A stretch of 63,575 nt of DNA, from contig NZ_AOLJ01000014.1 of the NCBI RefSeq assembly GCF_000336775.1, positions 16,151 to 79,725 of the forward strand, written 5' to 3'. The position numbers and the translations under genes were made by a program. The notes beneath the pieces were generated by a model. That model was given only the letters and a program-made list of their open reading frames with translations. It was not told the origin of the DNA and searched no databases. This document shows, in pieces, positions 7,711 through 16,347 of this stretch. Each line of letters opens with the position of its first letter. The stretch's first letter is position 1. The stretch is from Haloferax gibbonsii ATCC 33959. Its GTDB lineage: Archaea > Halobacteriota > Halobacteria > Halobacteriales > Haloferacaceae.

Positions 7711-8994
7711 ATGTTCCTCACCGGCGGGGCAGTCGTCTCCCTGTTCGCTCGAGCGGCGGCGCTCGCGTCGCCCGTCGCGGCCGACCCGACGACCGCCGCC
7801 CTCCTCGGCGTGGTCGTCGGCGTCTTCCTCGGGACCTGTTCGGGCCTCATTCCCGGCCTCCACGCGAACGCGTTCGCTCTGCTCCTCGCCGGCGTCGCGT
7901 CCGAGTTCCCCGGCCCGCCGGTCGCCGTCGCGGCCGCCGTCCTCGCCGCGTCGACCGTCCACACCTTCCTCGACGTGGTGCCGGCGCTGACGCTCGGCGT
8001 GCCCGACGCCGCGCTCGCGCCGGGGGCGTTGCCGGCGCACAAACTCGTTCTCGGCGGGCGGGGACGCGAAGCGCTCAGGCTGTCGGCGCTCGGTAGCGGC
8101 GCGGCGCTCTGTCTGGCGGTGCCGGTCGCGGTGCCGCTCACCGAGGTACTGGTCGAGGGCTATCCCGTCGTCCGGGACCACCTGTGGGTGGTGCTCGCCG
8201 CCGTCGCCGCCGCGCTCGTCTGGACCGAACCGAGTCGGCGGGCCAAACTGGCGGCCTGCGTGACCATCGTCGCCTCGACGGGGCTGGGTCTCGCGGTTCT
8301 CGACCGGCCGTTCGGGGGACCGCTTCCGGTCGGTGGCGTGTTGGCCCCGCTCTTGGCCGGGCTGTTCGGTGTTCCGGTCCTCTTGGCGGCGCGACGCGGG
8401 GCCGGCGTCCCACCGCAGGGTGACGCCGCGCTCGCGACCTCGCCGCGTTCGGTCGCGCGGAGCGTCGCGGCGGGTGCCGGCGGCGGGGCGTTCGTCGGCT
8501 ACCTCCCGGGCGTTTCCGCCGGAGTCGCCGGCACGCTCGCGCTCGCGGCGCTCCCCAGAACCGACCCAGACGAGTCGACCCGGGCCTACGTCACGGCGAC
8601 GAGCGCCGCCACGACGGCGACGACGGTGTTCGCGCTGTTCGCCCTCGCCGGGTTGGGGACGCCCAGAACGGGCGCGCTCGTCGCACTCACGGAGGCGAAG
8701 CTCCCGACCGGCCTCGGCCTCGCGGTGCCGGTGACGGTCGTCTCGGGTCTCTGCGGGGCGGTGTTGGTGCCTGTCGTCGGCGACCGGGCGCTCGCGTTCG
8801 TCGGGAGACTCGACCAGCGCCGACTCGTCACCGCCGTCTGCGCCCTCCTCGTCGTTCTCTCGTGGGCGTTCGCTGGCGTCGGCGGCGTCGTCGTCCTCGC
8901 CGTCGCCGGGGCTGTCGGCCATCTCCCCGTTCGGTTCGGCTGTCGGCGCGTCCACCTGATGTGCGTCCTCATGGGGCCGCTGGTACTCGGGTGA
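7711..8994 (+). CDS. TctA/DUF112-like polytopic membrane protein
   Basis: The 427-residue protein is almost wholly hydrophobic, with about ten predicted membrane helices. The N-terminal segment [19 protein letters not shown] matches the GxxxGxxPGxH-type signature of TctA (tripartite tricarboxylate transporter large subunit)/DUF112 proteins, and a second copy-like segment [17 protein letters not shown] lies near residue 255, consistent with the two-repeat architecture of the family. No periplasmic binding or small subunit is adjacent, so a complete tripartite transporter is not encoded here and the substrate is unknown. A TATA-like TTCATATC 27 bp upstream supports the ATG and a leaderless mRNA. 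Confidence 0.75.
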   Translation: MFLTGGAVVSLFARAAALASPVAADPTTAALLGVVVGVFLGTCSGLIPGLHANAFALLLAGVASEFPGPPVAVAAAVLAASTVHTFLDVVPALTLGVPDAALAPGALPAHKLVLGGRGREALRLSALGSGAALCLAVPVAVPLTEVLVEGYPVVRDHLWVVLAAVAAALVWTEPSRRAKLAACVTIVASTGLGLAVLDRPFGGPLPVGGVLAPLLAGLFGVPVLLAARRGAGVPPQGDAALATSPRSVARSVAAGAGGGAFVGYLPGVSAGVAGTLALAALPRTDPDESTRAYVTATSAATTATTVFALFALAGLGTPRTGALVALTEAKLPTGLGLAVPVTVVSGLCGAVLVPVVGDRALAFVGRLDQRRLVTAVCALLVVLSWAFAGVGGVVVLAVAGAVGHLPVRFGCRRVHLMCVLMGPLVLG

Positions 8995-9047
8995 GTCGTG
9001 TCCACGCGGGACACGGATTTCCCCCAGCAGAACCCGGAAAGACAACG

Positions 9048-9055
9048 GTTAAAAG
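9048..9055 (+). promoter_or_regulatory. TATA box of the zinc-finger/EF-1 beta operon
   Basis: GTTAAAAG lies about 27 bp before the ATG at 9078. Together with the following TCGC it is identical over 12 bases to the L11 promoter at 4670-4681. Confidence 0.65.
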
Positions 9056-9077
9056 TCGCGCGCCGGTTTATGAGCGT

Positions 9078-9257
9078 ATGAGCGAGTCCGAACAGCGACA
9101 CGCGCACCAGTGTGTGTCCTGTGGCATCAACATCGCCGGCATGAGCGCGGCGACGTTCAAGTGCCCCGACTGTGGCCAGGAGATTTCGCGTTGTTCCAAG
9201 TGCCGCAAGCAGAGCAACCTCTACGAGTGCCCCGACTGCGGATTCATGGGTCCATAA
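9078..9257 (+). CDS. Small four-CPXCG zinc-finger protein
   Basis: This 59-residue protein has four CxxC pairs (C12/C15, C29/C32, C39/C42, C51/C54), enough for two zinc sites. It matches what I remember of the Haloferax volcanii micro-protein HVO_2753, for which two zinc pockets and a need in swarming and biofilm formation were reported; that identification is from memory. The older family name is DUF1610. It lies 2 bp before the EF-1 beta gene and shares its transcript, hinting at a translation-linked role. Confidence 0.9.
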   Translation: MSESEQRHAHQCVSCGINIAGMSAATFKCPDCGQEISRCSKCRKQSNLYECPDCGFMGP

Positions 9258-9259
9258 TC

Positions 9260-9526
9260 ATGGGAAAAGTAGCTGCTAAAATCAAGGTCATGCCGAACAG
9301 CCCCGAGCTCGACCTCGACAACCTCGAGGACGCGCTCGAAGACTCCCTGCCCGAGGGTGCGAAGATCAAGGGCTTCGAACGCGACGACGTCGCGTTCGGA
9401 CTCGTCGCCCTCCTGCCGACGGTCATCGTCCCCGACGACGCCGGTGGCACCGAGGCCGTCGAAGAGGCGTTCATCGAAGTCGAAGGCGTCGAGAGCGTCT
9501 CCGTCGAGAACGTCGGCCGTATCTGA
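9260..9526 (+). CDS. ef1b: Translation elongation factor 1 beta (aEF1B)
   Basis: The 88-residue protein begins [19 protein letters not shown] and matches the small archaeal EF-1 beta, the guanine nucleotide exchange domain that reloads EF-1 alpha with GTP. The length equals the single C-terminal exchange domain of the eukaryotic factor. It follows the zinc-finger gene by 2 bp and therefore depends on its promoter. It converges with the small membrane protein gene downstream. Confidence 0.95.
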   Translation: MGKVAAKIKVMPNSPELDLDNLEDALEDSLPEGAKIKGFERDDVAFGLVALLPTVIVPDDAGGTEAVEEAFIEVEGVESVSVENVGRI

Positions 9527-9540
9527 ACTGACGACCGACC

Positions 9541-9545
9541 TTTTT
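9541..9545 (+). terminator. T-run after the EF-1 beta gene
   Basis: Five thymines 14 bp after the EF-1 beta stop, in a 57-bp gap between convergent genes, are a plausible archaeal-type T-run terminator. No strong hairpin precedes it. Confidence 0.4.
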
Positions 9546-9583
9546 CGAAGTCTCGTCCCCGGAGCGACCGCGTTCGACCGCCG

Positions 9584-9841
9584 TCAGCGGCGCTCCATGA
9601 AGTAGACGCCGAGGACGACGCCGAACGTGAGCCCGAGCATTACGCCGATGGCCAGGGAGTCGCCGATGACGCCCGCGACGCCGCCGAGAAGGAAGCCGAT
9701 GGCCAGCCCGATACCGAACTGCTCGGCGCTGTGGCTCGACCCCTCGTGGTCGTCGGAATCGACCATCACGCGGTCGGTCGGTTCGGCGTAGCTCTGTCGC
9801 TGTACGGACTCCGCGCTCAGGGTGACTGACTCCTGGGACAT
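9584..9841 (-). CDS. Small two-helix membrane protein
   Basis: The 85-residue product is not a family I can name. Its first 42 residues are polar with several Ser, Glu and Asp; the second half is glycine-rich and hydrophobic, with two likely membrane helices (about 44-62 and 64-81) in the style IGLAIGFLLGGVAGVIG. The glycine packing resembles glycine-zipper membrane domains. An AT-rich stretch just upstream (around 9850-9870) probably carries its promoter. It stands alone between convergent and tandem neighbours. Confidence 0.7.
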   Translation of the reverse strand: MSQESVTLSAESVQRQSYAEPTDRVMVDSDDHEGSSHSAEQFGIGLAIGFLLGGVAGVIGDSLAIGVMLGLTFGVVLGVYFMERR

Positions 9842-9957
9842 ACCTCATTATTCTTCGTGCTATTCAATAACCCTTGCCCGCGTTCTCAACTTTCGGAAAC
9901 GACCGGTGTGCGAGCGCGCGAGGGCGCGTGAGGACGAGTCGACGCGGACTCCGACGC

Positions 9958-11118
9958 TCAGAACGCCGCGTCGAACGCTCGCTGAAGGTCGGCCTTCATG
10001 TCGTCGATGTGCTCGATGCCGACGGAGACGCGGATGAGGCCGTCGGTGAGGCCCGCTTCGAGTCGCTCCTCGCGGGGGATGGCCGCGTGAGTCATCGCCG
10101 CGGGCTGTTCGATGAGGCTCTCGACGCCGCCGAGGCTCTCGGCGAGCGTGAACACCTCGGTCTCCTCGACGACGGTCGAGGCCTGTTCGAGCGAGCCGTC
10201 GAGTTCGAACGAGAGCATTCCGCCGAAGTCGTCCATCTGCTCGGCCGCGAGGTCGTGTTGCGGGTGGGAGTCGAGGCCGGGGTAGAACACCTCGGAGACC
10301 GCCTCGTGGTCGTCGAGCCACGCGGCGAGTTCGCGGGCGTTGTCGCAGTGGCGGTCCATCCGGACCGGGAGCGTCTTGGTCCCGCGGAGGACGAGGAAGC
10401 AGTCGAACGGCGAGGGCGTCGCGCCGACGGAGTTCTGGTAGAACGCTATCTCCTCGTCGAGGTCCGCGTCGTCGGTGACGAGCGCGCCGCCGACGACGTC
10501 GGAGTGGCCGCCGAGGTACTTCGTCAGCGAGTGCGAGACGATGTCCGCGCCGTGGTCGAGCGGGCGCTGGAGATACGGCGTGGCGAAGGTGTTGTCGACG
10601 GCGCACAGCGCGTCGACCTCGTGGGCGATGTCGGCGAGCGCCTCGATGTCGTTGACGCGCATGAGGGGGTTCGTCGGCGTCTCGACCCACACGAGCTCGG
10701 TCTCGTCGCGGACGGCGTCGCGGACGGCGTCGTGGTCGGTGGTGTCGACGAAGTCGAACTCGAGGTCGTACTTCTCGTAGACCTGCGTGAAGATGCGGTG
10801 AGTGCCGCCGTAGACGTCGTTGCCGGCGACGACGTGGTCGCCCGCTTCGAGGAGGTTGAGCACGGTGTTTATCGCGCCCATCCCCGAGGAGAAGGCGCGG
10901 CCGTGCGAGCCGTGTTCGAGCGCCGCGAGGTTCGATTCGAGGTCGGTTCGCGTCGGGTTCCCCGTGCGGGAGTACTCGTAGCCGCGGTGGTCACCCGGCC
11001 CGTCTTGGGCGTACGTCGAGTTCGCGTAGATGGGCGTCATGAGCGCCCCCGTCTCCTCGTCGGGCTCCTGTCCCGCGTGGATGGCGCGCGTCTCGATGCG
11101 TCGCTCGTCTTCGGACAT
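9958..11118 (-). CDS. Cystathionine gamma-synthase/lyase family PLP enzyme
   Basis: A 386-residue fold-type I PLP enzyme of the Cys/Met metabolism family. It begins with the family N-terminus [14 protein letters not shown], has the YSRTGNPTR cofactor phosphate-binding motif, SSGMGAI, and the cofactor lysine in [15 protein letters not shown]. The family includes cystathionine gamma-synthase, gamma-lyase, beta-lyase and O-acetylhomoserine sulfhydrylase, which cannot be separated safely by eye; the length and motif order fit gamma-synthase or lyase. It would link homoserine, cysteine and methionine, consistent with the methionine synthase genes further on, though it is not in operon with them. 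Confidence 0.85.
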   Translation of the reverse strand: MSEDERRIETRAIHAGQEPDEETGALMTPIYANSTYAQDGPGDHRGYEYSRTGNPTRTDLESNLAALEHGSHGRAFSSGMGAINTVLNLLEAGDHVVAGNDVYGGTHRIFTQVYEKYDLEFDFVDTTDHDAVRDAVRDETELVWVETPTNPLMRVNDIEALADIAHEVDALCAVDNTFATPYLQRPLDHGADIVSHSLTKYLGGHSDVVGGALVTDDADLDEEIAFYQNSVGATPSPFDCFLVLRGTKTLPVRMDRHCDNARELAAWLDDHEAVSEVFYPGLDSHPQHDLAAEQMDDFGGMLSFELDGSLEQASTVVEETEVFTLAESLGGVESLIEQPAAMTHAAIPREERLEAGLTDGLIRVSVGIEHIDDMKADLQRAFDAAF

Positions 11119-11205
11119 ACGAGAAGCGCCGCGCCGACTCGGGTTAAGTCCGTCCCTCCCGCGCGACCACGCGGGGGACACACACGCGCGGTTCGTAACG
11201 TGCAA

Positions 11206-11213
11206 TTTATAAT
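11206..11213 (+). promoter_or_regulatory. TATA box of the L21e-rpoF operon
   Basis: TTTATAAT is centred about 32 bp before the L21e ATG, implying a start site a few bases upstream of the codon. Confidence 0.6.
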
Positions 11214-11241
11214 GGCGACGCAAGTATTCGTTCTCACGACT

Positions 11242-11532
11242 ATGCCGAGCTCCAACGGTCCGATGAAGGGGACGCGAGGAAAGCTCTCGAACAAGCCGCG
11301 CGAGCGCGGCACTTCGCCGCCGCAGCGCGCTATCGCGGAATTCGAGGAGGGCCAGAAGGTCCACCTCAACATCGACCCCAGCGTTCGCGAGGGTCGTTTC
11401 CACCCGCGCTTCAACGGTCTCACCGGCGAGGTCCTCGGGAAGCAGGGCCGCGCGTTCAAGGTGCAGATCAACGACGGCGGCAAAGAGAAGACGGTCATCG
11501 TCCGACCCGCTCACCTGCGCGCCCAGCAGTAA
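11242..11532 (+). CDS. rpl21e: Large ribosomal subunit protein L21e
   Basis: The 96-residue protein is specific to archaea and eukaryotes. The N-terminus is the conserved [20 protein letters not shown] with its GTRGKL motif, and the SH3-like core includes [20 protein letters not shown]. It binds 23S rRNA near the central protuberance. The gene sits 3 bp before rpoF, an arrangement shared by many archaea, and has its own TATA box. Confidence 0.97.
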   Translation: MPSSNGPMKGTRGKLSNKPRERGTSPPQRAIAEFEEGQKVHLNIDPSVREGRFHPRFNGLTGEVLGKQGRAFKVQINDGGKEKTVIVRPAHLRAQQ

Positions 11533-11535
11533 GCG

Positions 11536-11892
11536 ATGACCATCTTCAAAGAAAAGCTCGACGAGGAGTATCTGACGACCTCCGAGGTCAAGGAACTGCT
11601 CGCCGAGGTTGAGGCGGAACGCGCCGCCGACGAAGAGCGCGAGATGCGCTACGAACTGGCCCGTGCGATAGAACACGTCAACCGGTTCGCCCACCTCGAC
11701 CCCGAGGAATCTCGCGAACTCGTCGAGGAGCTCGCCGAGCTCGAGAAGGTCGACGGTCCGACCGCCATCAAAATCGCGGACCTCCTCCCGCAGTCGCGCG
11801 ACGAACTTCGCGCGGTGTTCGCCCAGCAGCGCTACGCGCTCTCGGGCGACGAACTCGACGAAATCCTCAACGTCGTCGCGAAGTACGTCTGA
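11536..11892 (+). CDS. rpoF: RNA polymerase subunit F (Rpb4)
   Basis: The 118-residue subunit pairs with subunit E' (Rpb7) to form the polymerase stalk, which helps open the promoter and contacts the nascent RNA. The all-helical, acidic sequence with the C-terminal HRDC-like domain (LPQSRDELRAVFAQQRYALSGDELDEIL) is typical. It is cotranscribed with L21e, and is followed after 53 bp by the separately promoted DUF655 gene. Its length agrees with other archaeal Rpb4 proteins. Confidence 0.95.
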   Translation: MTIFKEKLDEEYLTTSEVKELLAEVEAERAADEEREMRYELARAIEHVNRFAHLDPEESRELVEELAELEKVDGPTAIKIADLLPQSRDELRAVFAQQRYALSGDELDEILNVVAKYV

Positions 11893-11913
11893 CCGCGTGA
11901 CAGCGCGGCCAAC

Positions 11914-11924
11914 TATTTAAATAT
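11914..11924 (+). promoter_or_regulatory. TATA box of the DUF655 gene
   Basis: TATTTAAATAT is centred exactly 27 bp upstream of the ATG at 11946; a leaderless transcript is expected. Confidence 0.65.
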
Positions 11925-11945
11925 CGGCTCGCCGTAACTACTGGC

Positions 11946-12539
11946 ATGACACGTACGGAGAGCGGTGACGCCGACGCCACGACCGAGTACGTCGTCGTAC
12001 TCGACGTACTCCGCCACGGGCGTCAGGGAGACGACCGACGGCGCTTCGACGCGGCACCCATCGCGTACGCGCTCGGAGAGTCCGACTTCCGTCTCCTCGA
12101 GTTGACCCTCGTCGAAGACGCCGACGTGAGCATCGGCGACCGGCTCGTCGTCTCGCCGGTCGCCGACCGCGAGCTGATTCAGTCCGTCGAAGAACTCTCG
12201 TACGGCGACCTCTCGAACACGGCGACGGCCGAAGTCGACTACGTCGTCGAGGACATCGTCGAGGCCGACGAACGGCGGTTCGTCGACTTCTACAACGACG
12301 CACAGCCCATCACCCTGCGGCTCCACCAGCTCAACTTGCTTCCCGGCATCGGGAAGAAGCTCCGCGACAAGATTCTCGAATCGCGCAAGCGGCAGGGACC
12401 GTTCGAGTCGTTCGAAGACCTCGAAGAGCGGGTCTCCGGGCTTCACCGCCCGAAGGAGGTCATCGTCGAGCGCATCCTCGACGAACTCCGCGACAACGAC
12501 GTGAAGTACAAGACGTTCGTCGGACGCGACGGGCGGTAG
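11946..12539 (+). CDS. DUF655 RNA-binding-type protein
   Basis: A 197-residue archaeal protein of the DUF655 family. The N-terminal half is a beta-rich domain; the C-terminal half contains a helix-hairpin-helix segment, LNLLPGIGKKLRDKILESRKR followed by GPFESFEDLEERVSGL, of the kind that binds nucleic acid backbones in RuvA- and ComEA-like proteins. The family has no established biochemical function. Its place between rpoF and ksgA, conserved in many archaea as I recall, points to RNA or ribosome metabolism; this is inference. Confidence 0.85.
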   Translation: MTRTESGDADATTEYVVVLDVLRHGRQGDDRRRFDAAPIAYALGESDFRLLELTLVEDADVSIGDRLVVSPVADRELIQSVEELSYGDLSNTATAEVDYVVEDIVEADERRFVDFYNDAQPITLRLHQLNLLPGIGKKLRDKILESRKRQGPFESFEDLEERVSGLHRPKEVIVERILDELRDNDVKYKTFVGRDGR

Positions 12540-12581
12540 CGGAACGGGACTTTTACCCGCTCCCGCACGATACCTCTCCCA

Positions 12582-13445
12582 ATGACGAGCGACGGCAGCG
12601 AACAGGTCCGCGGGGCCCGCGCGCGCGACCCGGACGCCCTCATCCGGCGGGCGGGCGCTCGCGGGAACCCGGACCACGACCAGCACTTCCTCGTCGACGA
12701 CCGCGTCGTCGACCGCATCCCGACGTACCTCCCCGAGGACGCGGACCGCTCGCACGTCCTCGAAATCGGCGGCGGGCCGGGCGTCCTCACGGACCGACTG
12801 CTCGGCGTCGCCGACCGCGTCACCGTCGTCGAACAGGACCGGACGTTCGCCGAGCACCTGCGCCGCGAGTTCGCCGACGAGGTCGAAGCGGGACGGCTCA
12901 CCGTCGTCGAGGGCGACGCGCTCGAGGTCGACCTGCCCGAGTTCACCGCGTGCGTCTCGAACCTCCCGTACGGCATCTCCTCGGAGATCTCGTTCCGGCT
13001 GCTCCCCCGCGGGAAGCCGCTGGTGTTGATGTTCCAAAAGGAGTTCGGCGAGCGGATGGCCGCCGAGGCGGGCACCTCGGAGTACGGCCGCCTCTCGGTG
13101 AGCACCCAGCACTACGGCGACGTCGAGGTCTGCGAGCACGTCCCCCGCGAGGCGTTCGACCCCAAGCCGGCGGTCCAGAGCGTCGTCGTCCGCATCACGC
13201 CGCGCGACCCGGAGTACGAGGTCGAAGACGAGGCGTTCTTCCTCGACTTCGTGAAGGCGCTGTTTACCCAGCGACGGAAGACCATCAGAAACGGCATCCG
13301 AAACACGGCGCACATCTCCGGGCTGTCGGACCCCGAAGCGGTCGTCGAGGCGGCCGACGAGGACGTGCTCCGAAAGCGCGCCGGCAACATGGCTCCCGCG
13401 GAGTTCGCCGAACTCGCGGAACTCGCCGCGTCGGTCGGCCGGTAA
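12582..13445 (+). CDS. ksgA: 16S rRNA dimethyladenosine transferase KsgA/Dim1
   Basis: The 287-residue Rossmann-fold methyltransferase dimethylates two adjacent adenosines in the 3' hairpin of 16S rRNA late in small-subunit assembly. Motif I, EIGGGPGVLTDRLL, the catalytic motif NLPYGISSEI and the conserved FTQRRKTIRN segment near the C-terminus are all present. A TATA-like CTTTTACC about 27 bp upstream of the ATG supports the start. The reading frame ends 9 bp before the MscS gene. Confidence 0.95.
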   Translation: MTSDGSEQVRGARARDPDALIRRAGARGNPDHDQHFLVDDRVVDRIPTYLPEDADRSHVLEIGGGPGVLTDRLLGVADRVTVVEQDRTFAEHLRREFADEVEAGRLTVVEGDALEVDLPEFTACVSNLPYGISSEISFRLLPRGKPLVLMFQKEFGERMAAEAGTSEYGRLSVSTQHYGDVEVCEHVPREAFDPKPAVQSVVVRITPRDPEYEVEDEAFFLDFVKALFTQRRKTIRNGIRNTAHISGLSDPEAVVEAADEDVLRKRAGNMAPAEFAELAELAASVGR

Positions 13446-13454
13446 CCTAACTCC

Positions 13455-14687
13455 ATGATACGCCCCGCGCTCGCCGTGACCCTCTCTCGTCTCGCCTCCG
13501 CCGGCACGCCCCTCCAGAGCGACACGGTTCTCGACATCGCGTCGCTGTTCCCGACGTTCGAGCTTCGCGTCGCCGCGAGCCTCCTCGTGACCGTTGCCGT
13601 CGTCGCCGTCTGGCGACTCGGCGCGCGACTCCACGACAAGGAGGTCGACGCCGTCTCGATGCCGGTGTGGCACCTCTCGGTGACGGTGCTCCGACTCGTC
13701 GTCGTCGCCGGCGGCGGTGCGTTCGTCTTCGCGGTCTGGTCGCTGTCGGGCGACATCGGCACGATTTCGGCGCAGTACGACCTCAACAGGCAGACGTTCG
13801 TCCGCATCGCGCTGTCGGCGGCGTTCGTCGTCGGCGCGTACGTCCTGACGAGCGTCCTCGGTCGGTTCATCGGCGAGATTGCGAGCACGCGACCGGAGAT
13901 TTCCGACCACCAGCGCGAAATCATCTACCGCATCGCGCAGGTGACGACCTACCTCGCGACGCTCGCGGTCATCCTCGGTATCTGGCGGGCCGACCTCGGC
14001 GGCTTCCTCGTCGGCGCTGGCTTCCTCGGCATCGTGGTCGGGATGGCGGCGAGACAGACCCTCGGCGCGCTCATCGCGGGCTTCGTCATCATGTTCTCCC
14101 GGCCGTTCGAAATCGGCGACTGGGTCGAAGTCGGCGACCACGAGGGTATCGTCACCGAAATCACGGTCGTGAACACGCGCATCCAGACGTTCGACGGCGA
14201 GTTCGTGATGATTCCGAACGACGTGGTGAGCTCGGAGAGCCTCGTCAACCGGAGCCGAAAGGGTCGACTCCGCCTCGACGTCGAGGTCGGCGTCGACTAC
14301 GAGACCGACATCGACCACGCCGCGGACGTGGCGCAGGCGGCGGTCGAAGACCTCGACGAGGTGCTCTCGGTGCCGAAGCCGCAGGTCGTCGCCAAGCGGT
14401 TCGACGACTCCGCGGTCGTCCTCGGGGTTCGCCCGTGGATAGACCGCCCGAGCGCCCGCCGGTGGTGGCGCGCCCGCACGGCGACCATCTCGGCCGTCCG
14501 CGAGACGTTCGCCGAGGAGGACATCACCATCCCGTTCCCGCAGCGCGCGCTGTCCGAGCGCGACCCCTCGGGGCCGATTCCGCTCACCGATACGAGGCCC
14601 GAGGCGAGCCCCGAAGCCGACGGCGGCGTCGAGGGCGGTGAGGCCGATGGCGACGCCTCGACTGGTTCCACGGAGGCCGACGAATGA
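13455..14687 (+). CDS. MscS-family mechanosensitive channel
   Basis: The 410-residue protein has roughly five hydrophobic segments in its first 205 residues, ending with the pore-lining GFLGIVVGMAARQTLGALIAGFVIMF, followed by the MscS beta domain marked by FSRPFEIGDWVEVGDHEGIV and MIPNDVVSSE. Such channels release solutes when membrane tension rises on osmotic downshift. A 45-residue acidic, low-complexity C-terminal tail is typical of halophile proteins. The last four bases ATGA overlap the following methyltransferase gene. Confidence 0.9.
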   Translation: MIRPALAVTLSRLASAGTPLQSDTVLDIASLFPTFELRVAASLLVTVAVVAVWRLGARLHDKEVDAVSMPVWHLSVTVLRLVVVAGGGAFVFAVWSLSGDIGTISAQYDLNRQTFVRIALSAAFVVGAYVLTSVLGRFIGEIASTRPEISDHQREIIYRIAQVTTYLATLAVILGIWRADLGGFLVGAGFLGIVVGMAARQTLGALIAGFVIMFSRPFEIGDWVEVGDHEGIVTEITVVNTRIQTFDGEFVMIPNDVVSSESLVNRSRKGRLRLDVEVGVDYETDIDHAADVAQAAVEDLDEVLSVPKPQVVAKRFDDSAVVLGVRPWIDRPSARRWWRARTATISAVRETFAEEDITIPFPQRALSERDPSGPIPLTDTRPEASPEADGGVEGGEADGDASTGSTEADE

Positions 14688-15280
14688 CCGACCTCGCCGA
14701 GCGCCGCGGGATGAACACCTCCGTCTACCAGCCCGCGGAGGACTCCGGACTGCTCGCGCAGGCCGCGGTCGGGCGCGTCTCGGGACGCGTCCTCGAAGTC
14801 GGCACCGGCTCGGGCTGGGTCGCAGAGCAACTCGCGACGAAGACCGACGCCGACGTGGTCGCGAGCGACCTCAATCCACACGCCTGCCGGCAGGCGGCCG
14901 AGCGGGCCGCAGCCATCCGCGCCGAGGGCGGCCGCGGCTTCGAGGTCGTTCGCGGGAGCCTCGTCGAGCCGTTCCGCGACGACGCCTTCGACGCGGTGGC
15001 GTTCAATCCGCCGTACCTCCCCGAGGACCTCGAAGCCGCGCGCGACGACTGGATGGAAGTCGCGCTCACCGGCGGCGAGGACGGCCGCGAAATCATCGAC
15101 CCGTTCCTCGACACGGTCGGCCGCGTCCTCAAGCCCGGCGGGACCGTCTTCCTCCTCGTGAGTAGCTTCACGGGCTACGACGAGGTGCTCGCCCGCGCCG
15201 AGGCGAACGGCTTCGGCCACGAGGTCGTCGTCCAGGAGTCGTACCCCTACGAGACCCTCACGGTGCTCGCGTTGGAATAA
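14684..15280 (+). CDS. PrmC/HemK-type N5-glutamine methyltransferase
   Basis: A 198-residue class I methyltransferase with the SAM motif LEVGTGSGWVAEQL and the NPPY catalytic motif (AFNPPYLPEDL, about residue 108) that marks HemK/PrmC enzymes methylating the glutamine of the GGQ loop in release factors. The length equals the catalytic domain alone, like archaeal and eukaryotic Mtq2 proteins that work with Trm112. The substrate is therefore probably aRF1, an inference from family. It is coupled to the MscS gene by an ATGA overlap. Confidence 0.88.
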   Translation: MTDLAERRGMNTSVYQPAEDSGLLAQAAVGRVSGRVLEVGTGSGWVAEQLATKTDADVVASDLNPHACRQAAERAAAIRAEGGRGFEVVRGSLVEPFRDDAFDAVAFNPPYLPEDLEAARDDWMEVALTGGEDGREIIDPFLDTVGRVLKPGGTVFLLVSSFTGYDEVLARAEANGFGHEVVVQESYPYETLTVLALE

Positions 15281-15339
15281 CCAATGCGCATATGTTGATA
15301 CAGGAAATATTATAGGCCGTCATTTCTTAGCCAGGAGTG

Positions 15340-16347
15340 ATGACTGAACTCGTCTCGACGACACCGGGACTGTATCCCCTCCCGGATTGGGCGAAACAGG
15401 AGCTTTCCGACCTCAAGGGTCACCAGAAACACGACCTCATCTCCGGTAACGAGGGCGCGGACATCGTGAGCGCGTACGACCGCGCCCGCGAGGAAGTCGT
15501 CTCCGAACAGACTGACGCCGGTCTCGACCGCGTCGTCGAGGCGCAACTCCGCTGGGACGACATGCTCGCGCACCCGCTGACGGTCCACGAGAACGTCGAG
15601 ACCGGCGGTATCGTCCGCTACTACGACAACAACAACTTCTACCGCGACCCGCAGGTCCGCGGCGAACTCACCTTCTCCGGCGACGTCGCGGCCGAACTCG
15701 ACGCTACCGCCGACCTCCTCGGCGACGAGTCGCTGCAGGCGGTCCTCCCCGGCCCGTACTCGCTTTCGGACCTCGCGACCGACGAGCACTACGGCGACGA
15801 GGCCGACTTCCTCGGCGCAGTCAGCGAGTTCCTCGCCGGCGAGGTCGACGCCTTCCCCGACCACGAGACGCTGTTCCTCCTCGAACCCTCGCTCGTGTTC
15901 TCGCCGCCGGGCGAGGACGTCGACGAGCGCGTCGCCGAGGCCATCTCCGCCGTCTCCGACGCGACCGACGCCGACGTGGTCGTCCACACCTACTGGGGCG
16001 CGCTCGACGAGAAGGTCTACGCGCACCTCATGGACGCCGACGTCGAGGCCATCGGCTTCGACTTCGTCGCCGGTGACCGCGACCAGACGCTCTACAACAT
16101 CAACGAGTACGGCACGAAAGACGACATCGCCCTGGGCCTCGTCGACGGCCAGAACACGCTGGTCGAAGACCCCGACACGGTCCGCGAGCGCGTCGAGTGG
16201 ACCCTCGACAACGTCCAGAGCCAGACGTTCGACACCGCCTACGTGACCTCCAACACCGAACTGTTCTACCTGCCGGAGAACCGCGCGACGGAGAAACTCG
16301 CCGCCCTCGCGGCCGCCACCGAGGACGAACTGGAGGTGGAAGCATGA
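15340..16347 (+). CDS. MetE-like protein, N-terminal-half type without zinc ligands
   Basis: The 335-residue TIM-barrel protein is homologous to cobalamin-independent methionine synthase. Its positions equivalent to the zinc-binding His-x-Cys read HTYWGA (residues 216-221), with tyrosine in place of cysteine, and the C-terminal ligand cysteine is also absent. It thus looks like the N-terminal, non-catalytic barrel of MetE encoded as a separate gene. It overlaps the zinc-bearing partner by ATGA, so the two products likely form one enzyme. A short promoter region upstream holds ATATTATAGG and an ATGCGCAT palindrome. GTG at 15337 is an alternative start. Confidence 0.85.
   Translation: MTELVSTTPGLYPLPDWAKQELSDLKGHQKHDLISGNEGADIVSAYDRAREEVVSEQTDAGLDRVVEAQLRWDDMLAHPLTVHENVETGGIVRYYDNNNFYRDPQVRGELTFSGDVAAELDATADLLGDESLQAVLPGPYSLSDLATDEHYGDEADFLGAVSEFLAGEVDAFPDHETLFLLEPSLVFSPPGEDVDERVAEAISAVSDATDADVVVHTYWGALDEKVYAHLMDADVEAIGFDFVAGDRDQTLYNINEYGTKDDIALGLVDGQNTLVEDPDTVRERVEWTLDNVQSQTFDTAYVTSNTELFYLPENRATEKLAALAAATEDELEVEA

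Noticed and set aside
11913-14318. An 801-residue minus-strand frame over the DUF655, ksgA and mscS genes
   Set aside because: Antisense shadow of three recognisable genes; no motif or promoter of its own.
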